DNA of 64,000 bases from Thamnaconus septentrionalis (taxonomy: Eukaryota > Chordata > Actinopteri > Tetraodontiformes > Monacanthidae). The position numbers and the translations under genes were made by a program. Shown here piece by piece: positions 48,363 through 64,000 of the stretch. Numbering within the stretch: the stretch's first letter is position 1; every line of letters starts with the position of its first letter. The notes under the pieces are model-generated. The model ran no database searches. It was not told the origin of the DNA and saw only the letters and a program-made list of their open reading frames with translations. The stretch covers positions 2,548,501 to 2,612,500 of the forward strand of contig CM020503.1 of the NCBI GenBank assembly GCA_009823395.1, read 5' to 3'.

Positions 48363-51300
48363 TAATTTGTATTTGCAGCACTCACTCACTGGAGGAGTGC
48401 AACTATTATTTTCAAATCTTTTAGTCTTTTCAAGGAGTGCTAGTGGTCCACACTCTTCCTGTCCTTAAACTGCTGCTTTGCCGTTAAAACTGTCCTGGAT
48501 CAGTGCAGGTGCTCTGAGCAACGACAATCTTTGAACACAACTGACTCACCCCCAACCCCCACCACAGAAAAACGCTTCACATCTGGTCTTTGGCACTCGC
48601 CCTGATCCTGAGTGGACAGGCCGTGACCCCTGAGTGTCTGCAGAACACGTTTTTTTGTTTTTACTCTTATTTTTCTTTTATTTTTTTATTCCCCAGCAGC
48701 CTCAGCACTCACAGTGAAGTCAGGAACTCTTAAGGGAGAGAGATACATAAGTAAAAACGCTTGAATGCTGTTGGTGTTGGTGGAGCTGAAACATGAACTG
48801 CTGGTCTGAAATATTCTGAGCAGGCTGAACACCAAGAACAGACAACAAACTCTGATCAAACACATACAAAAAGAGAGAAAAGAAAAACACCTCTGCAGGT
48901 TTTCGCCCCTGTTTCTGCTTCAGAGAAATATCCAATCAGAATTGCTTTGCGCACAAAAGAACATGTGTGGCATATTTTTTTTCCAACACTCTATTTCATC
49001 ACGCCAGTGTTATGTGATGCAACAGTGCACCAGGACGCGGTTGGACTCTGACACATTCCAGTTCACTGTATCCGAACATGCGACGTGCACATGTCTGTGC
49101 ACGGCGCCAAGTCACCTCTCAGGGTGTGAACAGTGTGAGGTTGGCTTGGCACGGGAGATGGCCCCCAGGCCTCCTGCTGGATGCTAGAGCCGTCAGAGGT
49201 GGTAGTTGGTGCTTTGCTGGTGCTGCCTAGAGAGGTTTGGACCTGCTACAGAGAGGGACACAGAGCGGAACCTGCTGCTCTCGAGCATTCTCCTCTGGTT
49301 TTGCATACTGGAGTTGGATCGTGAACTGCTGAGCTTGTTTTGGATGGACGTTGCGGACGGGACAGAGAGACACAAGTTGGATCGGGACACGGTGACACAC
49401 AACTAGGGAAAAGCACCCTTTGAGGCCGGCTTGAGCAAACCTGAGCAGTTCTGAACCAGTTCAAAAGCAGAACTTTTCCACCTGACCACCACTGCATATA
49501 TATCTTTTTGTTTAAATTTCTCTAATAAACAGAAATCTCTTCAAAACTAGATTTCACAAAATTGATCTAATCTCTGAACTACTCCTCTGAGAGACATTTA
49601 TAGGATGAGCTAATATGTGTACATTCTTCGCTGTCTAGGCGTGCGATTTCCCAGCCGTTTACAAAAATACCTCCCCTCACCACAAATCTCTTAGCAAATA
49701 GTCCCGGCAGCGTCTACCCGCCATGATAACCACCACCAAGTGCTCGCACTTGTGTTTCGGAGGGGGTTGCGGCTGGCGAGGCGACCATTGCATAACGGGA
49801 CAATGACAGGCTAAGTTCCAAACCACTAACTGTGCTGACGTAGCAGGTTGTAAATTTGGGTTGAAGCGTGTGTGTTTTGACGATGACGCCATACGTGCTC
49901 GACCGTGCATGACACCCTCTTCGATAAAGAAGTTAAAAAGGGTAAAAGTAGGCGGAAGTGACAACTGTCAAAATCTTGACGTCGTCCTGCATCAGTCTGC
50001 ACCTCCGGTTTCTACCTATATTTTAATTTAGTCCAATCCTAGCTGGGAACAGTGGATGCGCCACCATGGATTAGCTCATCAAACATTGTTTCATCATCGT
50101 CGCCATCGTCATCACCGTCGTATTTATGAGCCGCCCGGAGCAGAACGTTAGCGACGGCAGCCTCTTTGAAGCGGAACGCTTAACAGTCACAGTTTCAAAA
50201 TCAAAACAGTTCGACGCCAGCGGCCCAACTGAGCCCATTTGGCACTTTGATTACATCGCTCGCATCTCACGAGCGTTAGCATCCTCAGCCCTGTTGTCAT
50301 TGTCGCCACGGTTACCCCCCTTCTCCACCCGCCCCCACGCGAGGGTTGGCTTGGATGAAGTCATTTCACATTGAGAATCCTACAGCGCTATCACCCAACG
50401 CACTAATACACTCACTAGCCTAGCTCCAAATCCACTGGATGCATTTTCATGCAAGAGTCTCCTTAAGGAGGCCGTAGCAGGGATGAAAGAGAGCAATCAA
50501 TAAGGCTGTAATTTGGGAAGGGGGTGGGGGCAGGAATTGCAACAGCAGTTGTGAGAAAAAAAACAACCCACAACCTGCTCAATAGCGAGGAACAACCTGC
50601 GTGGAACTGTGGCTGCTGTCTTGTGAAATACAGCCGCCTCTTGCAACATCGTCTTCACCTCATGCCTGTTCAAATCTCCCAACTTTAAAAAAAAAAAAAG
50701 GGCTCCTTGCATCTACTCTCCATTAGCCTGCTAGACTTACATTCTACACAAGCAACAAAACAAAAAGTTTCCGACAGGACTCTGTCCAACAGACGCCTGT
50801 CGTGCTGCGGCCAAAAAAGGTGCTTTTTCCGGGAGGTGGGGTTTTTTGGGGGGCCAGGTTTCCAGGACGTGGAAGGCGAGAACGGCTGGACTTGATATGG
50901 GCACCACAGACGGTCACAGCACAAACACACGGGTCTCTCACATGAACATGGATGTGGATGATGCACATGCGCGCACCAATGAAAGCATGTACATGCGCGG
51001 CGGCTGCCTTGGGTCGCAGTTGCCCCTCTTTTGAATAGCGGGGGATCAAAAGTGGGAGACACAGGAACCAGACGGAGGAGCGAGGGCCTGAGGGCCCCCA
51101 ACACGAGTCACGGTCTCCACCACCACTGCAGACTGGACTGAAACCCTGCTGTCAGGGTGGAATTAGATTTTGTAAAAATGTAGTTTTGGTGTGTTTGGTG
51201 TGGAAGCCTCTTTCTGCCAGGAGAAGAACCACCAACAATGACCAGTTCATCATTTACTCAAAAATCCTGACAAAATACCAATAAAATAAAATATATTGAA

Positions 51301-54280
51301 TTAACATGAAGATTAACCTTTCATTGCAATGTACCTGAATGATTTTATTTAAAAACTATACTTTAAAAAACAAATATTTTTGCATGACAGTTGACTGAAA
51401 TACCCATACTAACAAGTGTCACCTGTGGAGCATATAGCAATTTATAATTCTTTGTTTGAAAGTGGTCAAGAAATGAGCAAATGTTGCAAACATGCTCCAA
51501 CCAACGACTCCATCGTGGCTCCTCCCACAGCATCAGAGTGCAATCAGAAGTAAATGTCAAATTCAATTGAACCACCATAGATTACTTTATTTTTTTTTTA
51601 GGATTAATAAGCCATCTATGATGCATAAACATCATTAGGTTGAACTTTTAAAGGAAGTGTTGCTCATTATTAAATGAACAGCTTGTAAATTGACCTTCTC
51701 TCTTGCTTTCGTTTGCCCACAGCAGTTGTCAAACTGTTGTTGGGGCTTTCTGGCAGAAATGGGCTTAAGTCCAAATCCAAAATCACACCTCACAAACACC
51801 TCGTCACATGACAAGTTTTATGATTTCATGTAGGGTTGTGCTAGCAACAAGGGGGCACGGTTCCTTAAAGCTGAGGTGGCCACAGGGTCCAGCTGTGTGG
51901 AACCTTATAAATCAGACTGCTGTTCTTGACTAAATGCAGCCAACAGGGGAAAAAAACGTCCAAGAAGTTGGGAAAAGGTTCAGAAAACAAGAAAAACAAA
52001 GAGGAGCTAACCAGGTTTTTTTTTCGTCTAAGGTTCATCATCATTTATTAGAAAATGTTTTTTTTACCTGAGAGAATCCTTCAATAGCTTCCTTTACCCA
52101 CTCACAGGAAGTGATGTGTGCATGTGTTTGTGAACGCGCCTCTGGTGTTGTGTCCCACTGGGAGAGGTGAATAGCTGATTAGTAGCTGATGCTCTCATGG
52201 GCATAATTTCTTTTTGAATTGGATTATACAAGTATATACATTTAAACACATCTGGAGAGAAGATCTGATTGAATTCAATATTGGTCTACATGCTCACTCC
52301 TTCACACGTATTGCACTTAAGGAGAAATGTAAACATTAGAGTAAGTAATTTAATGCTTTGCTCTAAAGGTGTCAACTCTTCTTTAGCAGGGTCGGGGGTT
52401 TCACCTAATTATAATAAACACTACATAGTCAAAGGAAGGCAATTGTGCAATTGATTCAAGAGTTTGACACAATTCTTAACACCAAAAATTGTTCCACAAT
52501 AATATGGATGGATGGTCGTGGCCATGCAAAGTGCATTTAAGTTAAGTGCTAGCGTTGGGCTAAGGATCAACAGGGTGCAGATGGAATGACATCCACCACC
52601 CATAACGTTACATTTTCTTGGTCGTGGGAGAAAACAAAAACTCACACTTTTGACAAGGTGTGAATTTAGGGACTAATCTCTGGGGCCTGATACAGTCGAA
52701 TCCACCAAATCATGAGAGCATCTCCAGGACACAAGTCCGTACGTGCCCGCACCGCTCAAACGCACTCACACATCACTTCCTGAGCAATTTACAAATAAAC
52801 AGCAATCCTTAACTGCCAAAACATCCTCAGTACCCCTCCCGTGTGTTCTCTGAAACCAGGGCTGCCGTTCGGAGTTCGCCACCCTGAGAGGGGCCAACTC
52901 CTCCGGGCAGCCCCTGGCCTTCGCCCATGCAGAGTAGCAAGGGTCTCCAGGTCATCCAAAGGAACCTCTGAATTTGAGACCGAATTTGACAGAAGCAAAG
53001 ACCGGCTTCCCTGTTGTTCAGATGAGCTGGCCTTCCCAAAGGGAGCCGGAGGGAAATTGCATAGACATCTTGCTACTTGCATGTCTTCACAAACTCTACA
53101 TTTGGCATTGAGGGAGGGAGGGGCAGACAACTGTAAAACCAAAAGACATCACAGACTCTTGCTCATTGTGTCCACATATAAGGGGGGGTTTTGAAGCCAG
53201 AACCAGCAAACTGGAGGGATCGATTGGCCAGGAAGCCACACAGAGCCAGCCCTGAAACCACAGGATGCACTCAACCAATTACGTTTTACTGTCGTGTCAC
53301 TGTCGGCCAAAAGCTTGACGCAGTCAGAGGCTGGAAACAAAAGAACGTGGTTCAAACTCATATAAAACCCCGTTGATGCCTGATTTCCTGTGTAATGCAT
53401 CATATCATCTCTAATCTCCAGATGACAACATTGTCGTCAGCCTAACAGGGTCTCGTCCAATAAGCCAATAAGTGGAGACGAATCAATTTGTTTGGTTTAG
53501 CTGACTGACAACGACGCTTTTAAGAACATTAACATTCAAGATACTGGAATAGGGAGCATCAACAGTGCTTCAGAGAATGATTTGTCCAGCTTTTGCATCA
53601 ACTGAGATCAATTTTAGCACTTGGCTTCAGGGAGGCCTGTGTACGGTGACAACATTTGGACATTTCCAACCACAACAACACGGGTGTTTGCAGCAGCCAC
53701 GGTTGCCAACTATCATGCAAAGGTGCACAAAAAACTGCACTTGCTTATATATTGTCCCGCCCCCTCCATCATAGATCCAATCAAACCAGTTGGATGTCCC
53801 ACTAGCATTTAGCTGCTCTGGCTGCTGGCAACACCCACATTGTTAAGTCGGGACAACTGACTCTGATTCCACCGACGGGCACAGACAGACTGACAGACAG
53901 GTGGACACACACAGTTATGGGCATTCATGTGTAGCGTGTTATGCGGTGGAAGGACTGCAACTATGTCTTTGCAAACAAGAGGCACAGGGTGTATGATTAA
54001 TGTCACGGGGCACTTGGACATGTATCAGCATGCACATGTGAGAGAGTGCACACAAATATATGTAGCGTTACACACTTATTTTTATGTTTCCTCTTACAAG
54101 ACAGTGGGATGGAGCAGGGCTTTTTTTTTTGTTTAAGTTGCAACAAGTCTTTGAGTGTTTTATGATTTTGTATTTTACACCCTTGGTTATGGCTCAAAAA
54201 TGAAACAAAATCAAAAAAGAAAACTGAAAAGAAAAACATACAAAAATACATAACATAGCACTGCACCTTGCAGATGGGCA

Positions 54281-54783
<503 letters not shown>

Positions 54784-57700
54784 TCAGTTTTGTTGGTTGT
54801 TTGTAACGTGTGTGTGTGACACCGCTATTGTTTCTGCTGGTGTGTGGAAGTTAGGTTGCCGGGCTCAGGTCCAGGCCCCTCCTGTCAGCTACATTCAACA
54901 TCATAAAACACTCGGCCATTACAAAAGTCGTAATCCCTCAGTCTCTGGGCTGTTCACATTTTTTCTTTTTTGAGTCGACCGTCTACAAACTGTGCCTCAC
55001 AAAGCTGGGGAAGTGATCACATTTGCAGATGACACGTCACTGTTCTCACCCAAAAAAACAAACAAAAAAACAAACCAACAAAGACAGAGAGCTCAAAAGC
55101 TTGAGGGAAGAGTCCTTTTGTAACTTCTAATGATGCGTACACACAAGCACATATTATCTTAACATATATATATTTTTTTAATCTATATATGCATCTCTGA
55201 ACTTTCACATGTGCCTGCAAAATATAACCCCCCCTCCCAAGTTCGTTTGAGTTTTGTGTCATGTGAGGTATGATGAGATTGTTTCAGTTTTTCCTTTTTT
55301 TTTTGTTTTTACATTTTTGTTGCATTATTTTTCCTGTTTAGTACTTTTTTCCTCCAAAGTTGTATTACATAAAAAAAACAAACAAACAAAATATAAAAAA
55401 GAAAACATTTTTTTCCTGTTTTGTTGGTTGTAAATTCCTCCTGATAAAAGGGGACGGACAGCTGGACAGACACACAGACAAACAGATCAGTTGGCTTATC
55501 AACACAAACTATAGATGTGAAAAAACAAGTGAAGTATTTTCTATGTTACACTGCACGCATTGTCAAAAAGTGACTACAGCTGTTTTTTTTTTCTCCATAT
55601 TTTTAAACACATAGCAGTTTTAAGCATCAAAATCAGAAAACAGAAATAAGAAAACAGTGATAAATTTAAAAAAAATCTCCAACCATTTTGTTCTGGAGTC
55701 CTTTTTAAAAAGTCATCTCTTTTCATTTTGTTTCATGGATTTATAATCATATATCTTTTTTTTTCTTTAATCTTGATCAGATTCAGAAGGTAAAGCAGCA
55801 TCACAACCCCTTCTGCCAGGCACACACACACACACAAACACACCCAGCTCAGCTCACGACAACAGAGGACATGAACGATTTTCTTTTTTTTCCAATGTTT
55901 TTTTTTTGTTTGTTTAAAAAGACACGTTGCTCATCCAGACCTGCATTTCTGTAATCTCTTTCTGATCTTCACCGCGTGAGGTCATCCCACCGGCTGGGGG
56001 CTGGGGGCTGGGACTGGGACTGAGGCTGGGCCTAGGGTTGGGGCTTGGGTGAATCTGGAGTGGAAGGGTGAAGGAGGTGAAACGGGGGAGAGTCTTCACG
56101 TCTTCCGTCTCCCTCGTCCTCTGAGTGTTAGTCTACATTGTCATAGGGCTGCGCACAGTGACACTCGAGCGGTGGTGGTGGCTGGGGGTGGGTGCTTGGG
56201 GGGGCTGGTGGGTCCAGGCCCTCGGCTCTTCGCCCCTGCACGTCTTCCTCTTTCGCCTCCTCACATTCCTGCGCTCTGGTGACTGCCGCCGCCGCTGCTG
56301 CTGCTCTTTCGTTCACATTCACCCAGCGGTGCCCGGTCCTGTCTGACAAGCACCGGGTGGGCGGGGTGAGGAAGTGGGCTGGATTGTCACTTACAAAGTG
56401 AGGGAGAAAAGATGAGGCTGAGAATACAAGATACCTGGTGGTGGTGGTGGGGGGCGTGCTGTCGCTCTAATACTGACGATGGCACAGGTTTGGGACTGGG
56501 CCCTCTGGGACTTTCAGCCTCTGGGACTCAGAGCGAGCTGGGGGGGGGGGGCACTGTTGTCATGGTGATGGAGAGGGTCGTAGATTTCAGTCTGAGGGCG
56601 AGGTGGGACCCGACTTCCCGTCTCAGTCCTCCTCCTGATCCCCGCCGGACTAGAACTTCTTCTTCCGGTTTTCGATGATTCGCACCTGCCGAGACTCCGG
56701 AATCGGAATGAATGGAGGTATTCCGTTTCATTCTCGAAGGGTGACTTGGTTTCGATGCGCTGCCGTCCCGTGCCAGGAGTGGCGAGCCAGTGAACGATGA
56801 GTTCGTCCCATCGGCTGGAGTGAAGCCGCTCTCTGCCAAAGACGGCGGTCGGGGACCTGGCGGCGGTCGTGATGTGGAAGATCACCGCGGTGCTGAAGCA
56901 AAGTGCTAATTCAACACCCTCCGCCCCCCCTCCCCCTGCCAACCCCCCCCAAAGCCCTCTCTGCCATCTCTTCCTCTTGGTGACAGCTCGGCTGCACGTC
57001 CGTCCACACGCTCATCCGTTGCGTCGATGAGTCCCTTTTCTGTTTTTACAGAAAGAAATTCCATTTTCTTTTAAAAAAACAACACTTGGTCCCGTATAAC
57101 AAACAAATGAAATGAGCCCCCCCTCCCCCCAGAGTTGGCAGAGCCTCTTAAAGGGCCACATGGCTGTCGTCTTCTTCTTCTTCATCATCATCTTCTTCTT
57201 CTTCAGTGGTATTTCATTTTCAACCAAGTGAGAGCACTGAAGGGTGCGCGTGTATTGGTGTGTGTGTGTGTGTGCGTGTCATCGCTGTGAGTGTTTTGTC
57301 TTCCGCCGACCACAAGTGTTCACATACGACGAGAGAAGAGGAGCGAAAAAAAACAAAACAAAACAAAAAAGACGAAATAAAACAATATGCACGTCCGTGT
57401 GTTATTGTACGCATGTGCCAACTTGAATGGTGTATGTCTGTGTGTAGGCTGCGGGCAGCTGCCCTTTATCCACAGAGGGTGAGGTAGTGCCTGTCACCAC
57501 AGGGGGCAGTATTGCTGCCCCAGCCTGGGGGTGTGTCCACTTTGAGGTAAATGGTAGCCTTCTTGGCGTTTACGGCCCGCTCTCAGTGATGCCCATGGGT
57601 TCGAAACACAAGAGAGAGAGAAAAGAACAAAACAAAAAAAAAAGGCAAATGTGTATGGAAGCCTGGAGGGGCCACACTGAGCTGAGTCTGTGAGGAGAGA

Positions 57701-57866
57701 GAGAAACCAAACCCTGCAGGGTCAGGGCTGCCGATGGACACTGACGCGCAGTGCCTGTACAGTAAAATGAGGCATTCCCGTTTCTGAGGTGGTGCGTGTG
57801 TTTTCAGGTTTGTGTGAAAGACAGACAGAGATGGTGTGTGTGTGTGTGTGTGTGTGTGTGGGGGGG

Positions 57867-58606
57867 TGAGCTTTATTGGCTGGCTTCTATCCAATCAGCC
57901 CTCATGACCCCGCCCACCCATTAAATCCGCTCGTGTCTCTGCGGCTTGGCCTTCCTCCTCGGAGAGGAAAAAAAAGGACTTCATTGTCATTCAGAGGTGG
58001 TTAGGCCACTGGCACGAGCAGCGCTGGCAATGACAAGGCAACTCTGCTCACTCGTGTGTGTGTGTGTGTGTATGTGAGTGTGAGTGTGAGTGTGAGTGCC
58101 TACAGGTCACAGGAGCCGGTCCAGTGACACAAACAAAGGTAGATATGAAGCCGCGGTGTGAAACTCTTTGTTTTGTCAGGAGCGAAAAAGAAAGAAAGAA
58201 AGAAAGAAAGAAGGTAGACGTGTTTTTTTCTGGAATAGCTTTGTATATAAATATAGCACCGTTTTTTGTCACTGGGATGCAGACGAAGGAGAGAGAAGAG
58301 AAACAGAGGCTCGGCAAAAAAGAAAAAGAAAAACAGCTGCGGCGGCTCAGATTGACGTGAGGATTTGAGAGTGAGCTGGTCGCTCTGTTTCAGTACTGCT
58401 GACGGAGGGAAAAAAAAAAAATCCCAAAGTGCAGTTGATTGTTAGAGTGCCGTCGGCAGCGTTCTCGAACGGCCGCTGCGACTTTTTCCCATATGTGTAA
58501 TACTGGAGAGGTGGTGGCCAGCGCGAGGAGCTGGAGACACGGGCTTCAGAAACATCGGCTCGGAGTGAGGTGGAACAAACAGGCTGTGGCTCTGTGTGTG
58601 TGACCC

Positions 58607-58637
<31 letters not shown>

Positions 58638-59112
58638 GTGTGTGTGTCTTGGCAAATGGCTACACGTGTGACTCGATAAGACATCATGCTCAGACAGAGA
58701 GGCCCCCCAGTCGGACTCTTAAAAACAGGGGGTCATCTGGAGGAGGAGGAGGAGGAGAAAGAGGTTGAAGGAAACAAACAAAGAAATGAGAAGAAAAAAC
58801 AAAAACCCAAAACATCCGTTCAGTCATCTTCAGCGCGACTCTTCTTGTTGCTGGTGTGTTGTTGTCATTGGTTCCGGTTTTGGGTGTTTCGCTTGTCCTT
58901 GACCACGCACTCTGAAGAATTGCTACTGAGAGAGGACCCCTCCCCCCCTCCTCCTCCTCTTTCCTGCCTTGTGATTAGCCATCCTCTTCCTTTTTGCCGG
59001 GCAGCGTGAAAAAGAAATCGAAAAGAAAACAGACAAACAAAAAAAAAACCTCGATCCTCCCCACCCCCCTTACAAAAATAAACAAACAAAAAAAAAAAAA
59101 AACACCTGTGTT
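57867..59112 (-). other. Putative thra 3' UTR
   Basis: Downstream of the thra stop on the minus strand. The first minus-strand AATAAA (TTTATT at 57,872-57,877) gives a 3' UTR of about 1.24 kb. It includes TG/GT repeats (57,835-57,860; about 58,050-58,075; about 58,600-58,647) and a GAAA run near 58,187-58,211. Longer forms are possible. Confidence 0.45.
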
Positions 59113-61364
<2,252 letters not shown>

Positions 61365-61570
61365 CTGCAGAGGAGCGTGGGAGGGTAAAATATGAGTCTC
61401 ATTACGGGCAATTCTTAAAATAAGATTAGACACAAGGAGTGGTAGAGTCACAATCAACTTAGAGGAGTGGAGAGACGAGAAAAGATCTGATTAAATTGTT
61501 CAGTAAATGCTTGAAAATATGTCATTCAGTGCTCTGTTGGTCAATTTGAGTTCTTCCATGAGATCAAACT

Positions 61571-62072
61571 GAAAGGGGGTCCTATTCTGGCCATTTGCAG
61601 ATTTAATACATTTGTTTTGGTGGTCAACTTTCAACAATAAACAAGGTTTGTTTGGTCAAAACTCCCAGTTTGAGCTGTACGGGCCTCACAAAACAAGACT
61701 TCTCTCACTCGGTCCCCTCCCACACCTGCTCCATCCATGGCTCCGCCTTGAAGCAGCTCACTCACTTGTGATTGGCCAGCCGCACACTGCTAACGCTAAC
61801 AGCAGGGAAAGATGGCTTGACACTTGACGCTTTGCCCACAATTAAAAAAAGAAGTCTGCAGACAGAGGCGACACTGTGATAATCAGCTTGACTTCTTAGG
61901 TCGAAAGTGGAGCAAAATCCAAACAGCTCGTTTCAGTGAAGTAACGCAGAAAAAGTCAGCCCATCGAGAAATGCACAAATTGTAATATTTCATACTAGGT
62001 GTGTTAGTTGGCATGCCAGTAATGCAAAAAAGATGTTAAAGAGCTGAAAGATTCATAAAAAGACTCCTTTAA
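61571..62072 (-). mobile_element. Non-autonomous DNA transposon (MITE-like), about 500 bp
   Basis: The plus-strand left end gaaagggggtcctattctgg and right end aaaaagactcctttaa are imperfect inverted copies. The minus-strand reading ttaaaggagtcttt through to aataggacccccttt fits a teleost MITE type with AATAGGACCCC ends. It encodes no protein. Confidence 0.6.
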
Positions 62073-63734
62073 GAAGCCAGTCTGCTGACAAAGCTCAGTC
62101 CAAGCTGAATAATATGAACTCACAGACAACCATTATAATGTGCAACGTTGTGCATCGTGAACACAGTGAAGGGCTGCAAACCCAGTCTTCTTCATCGCTA
62201 TCACCGTTTTGTACCAGTATCAGTTCTGTTGTTCTTCTGCTTGGTGCTCACTGGGCTGGCAGCTCCCAGATCACCTCACCTCACATCTAAATACCGTCAA
62301 GAGACAGACCTGACCTAAATAATGTGTTAAGTTGAAAACTTTTGGATCTGTTGAAGGCACAATACCTTCAACAGTGAGAGGGTCCAGTCGGGGCATTGGA
62401 AATGTAGCGCAGCTAGTAAAAACAGAGTTTGAGGAGGCAGAAACCTCCGCCGGGTCAACTGGAATTGATTTCAACAACATCATTCGTTCATCTGCTCATC
62501 CATCCAAACACACAGTGTTCACAGCATTGACTGAGTTAGAGGTAAATCTTATCAACATCTCACAAAGCTCCAAGGAAGGTCAACATTTAACACAGTGACT
62601 AGCTGTGACAGAAGCCAGCAACATATTCTAAGAGAACTGTTTTCACTTCGGAACTTTTTCTAACCAACCCAAGACTAAACAATAGAACTGTATAAACAAT
62701 AGATTGAAATTCTAGTCGCGTTACACTGCTCAATGTGGATTGCCGAGTTTCATTAGATGAGGATTGACTATTTTATGAAACAACTGATTTTGTTTTTTGT
62801 TTTTTTTGCTTTTTTTTGACGGCGGGAGTTCAAGCACTGTAAAAAGGACACTTCAGTGCTACTGAGAGAAGGCAGTAGAGGTGGCGCCACCCAGATCCTT
62901 TTGGACAGTTTTTTCTTTCTTAGGTAGATGAATTCATATTTGAGAGCAATAAGCAATATTCCAGTGGAGTGAGTGGAATAAGGCGGAGAAAAGGCTGCGG
63001 TATACGAGAGGGAAGCCTCCGCGGGGCGAAATGTGAGTGTTTCTTTGAACTTGAGATCATGGAAGAATAAAGTAAAACAAGATTAATTAAAGAGTGGATA
63101 AAGTCGAAGGCAGAGACGCAGGAAATGACGCACTTTTTAAACACTTTTATAGCCACTCTGCTGCTCTCTCCGCAAAATGCTGGCTCGCCTTGAGGGAGCC
63201 ATTATAGCCAGCATATCAGATAAAGATGGCAAATAGCGCTCTGCCGGAGGAATGGGACGTGTCAGCCAACTGGCAGCGGTCACTCGCGGCGAAGGTCCGC
63301 CGAGCGGAAACTGCAAATCAGTAAAACACGTTGGTCGGAGGGCGTGTGATTGGACGGCCGCGCCGCTGGGAGAGATATTGTTTCATGCTCCACGGAACAA
63401 AAGCGGGCGGCGAGGCCGTGTCATTTATTCAGAGACGGCCACAACAACAATAACGACGACGACAACAACGGGCACAACCACTGGGGCGAGGCAAAAGGCA
63501 ACAATCAACTGCAGCAGGGAGCCATCAGTCATCGTCCACACAGGAGGAGAAGCCTGTCCGTCAGCGTGAGCGCTGCCAGGCTCCTTTGTCAAGAGCGGAG
63601 CGCTCGCGCACACAACTAGGCTTATAGATTTATCACCATTAAACACATGAGACCAGAGGCCTTCCACATCATGTTTCCACCCACAGAAGAGAAGATAACA
63701 TAAAAAAAGAGATATTTACTGTTTCCTCAAAACG

Positions 63735-64000
63735 GTTTTGTCACATTCTGTGTATTTCATGTTTCATTTTGAAATCTGGCGTCTTTAGTTTTACTTCCTG
63801 TGTTTATTTCTTGATGTCTGTCACCTGTGTCTCGTTTTCAGCCCTGCCCTTGATTGTTCTCGCCTGTGTTCCTCTGCCCCTGCTCCCTCTGCCTTTGTGG
63901 GATCATTGTTTTCTGTCCAGGTTTGTGCCTTGCTGTCCCTGGTTTCGCCGAGTTGTTCAGTTATTTTCAGGCCTGTTATTTCACGTGTTCGTATCTTGCT
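63735..64000. mobile_element. Probable interspersed repeat running off the window
   Basis: A pyrimidine-rich stretch with recurring cctgtgt, ttcctgtgtttatttc, gcccctg and ctccctctgc phrases looks like the non-coding part of a common fish transposon. It is cut by the window end, so boundaries are unknown. Confidence 0.35.

Larger units (their letters stand above)
61365..64000 (-). other. thra intron, no exon recognised
   Basis: Upstream of the first visible thra exon on the minus strand. No zinc-finger DNA-binding exon is found up to the window edge. It holds a MITE-like element, a CpG-rich stretch around 63,230-63,620 with an ACA/ACG-type run, and a repeat tail at the right edge. Confidence 0.6.

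Noticed and set aside
62332..62598. An 88-codon plus-strand ORF (MKTFGSVEGTIPSTVRGSSR onwards)
   Set aside because: It is antisense in a thra intron, has no splice support or recognised family, and is probably repeat-derived or chance.
61365..64000. thra DNA-binding-domain exon within the window
   Set aside because: No CxxC zinc-finger pattern was found on the minus strand. The ORFs at 62,271-62,483 and 62,332-62,598 have no receptor features.

Overview
This is a vertebrate nuclear window, almost certainly from a ray-finned fish and probably a percomorph. The genes are intron-rich with GT-AG introns. Microsatellites are dense, and the introns carry short non-autonomous DNA transposons of a type common in teleosts. 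Species cannot be read from the sequence. There are no bacterial features: no operons, ribosome binding sites, CRISPR arrays or insertion sequences. I recognised no tRNA or rRNA gene.

Layout, left to right. 1-16,881 is non-coding and is best read as the last intron of myo1d, whose final coding exon (+) is 16,882-17,038. 17,039-22,064 is the myo1d 3' end and intergenic DNA. 22,065-25,779 holds cdk5r1 (p35, - strand): a long 3' UTR and a single-exon CDS that carries two single-base frame disruptions. 25,780-28,506 is the divergent interval between cdk5r1 and psmd11, with two long CA tracts and a CpG-rich psmd11 promoter. 28,507-33,547 is psmd11 (+), 12 coding exons giving 422 aa, including one GC-AG intron. 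35,575-43,391 is dhx8 (-), 23 coding exons giving 1,215 aa, convergent with psmd11. At 43,976-44,074 a candidate first coding exon of an unidentified + strand gene lies head to head with dhx8. 44,075-59,112 is non-coding DNA with a roughly 500 bp pure AT tract, ending in the 3' UTR of thra. 59,113-61,364 holds the last three coding exons of thyroid hormone receptor alpha (-). The rest, to 64,000, is thra intron.

The genes do not form a pathway. They are housekeeping (psmd11, proteasome lid; dhx8, spliceosome disassembly), neuronal (cdk5r1), cytoskeletal (myo1d) and hormone-response (thra) genes. All five have human orthologues on chromosome 17q. The myo1d / cdk5r1 tail-to-tail pair is arranged as in human, but psmd11 is flipped relative to cdk5r1. 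dhx8 and thra have been brought next to the block.

I found no undescribed biological system. The points most worth checking are the cdk5r1 frame disruptions, the psmd11 GC donor, two palindromic RFX-type X-boxes in the myo1d intron, a perfect 40-bp palindrome, and the unidentified exon beside dhx8. All gene calls rest on remembered protein families and exon-by-exon frame bookkeeping, not on a database search.
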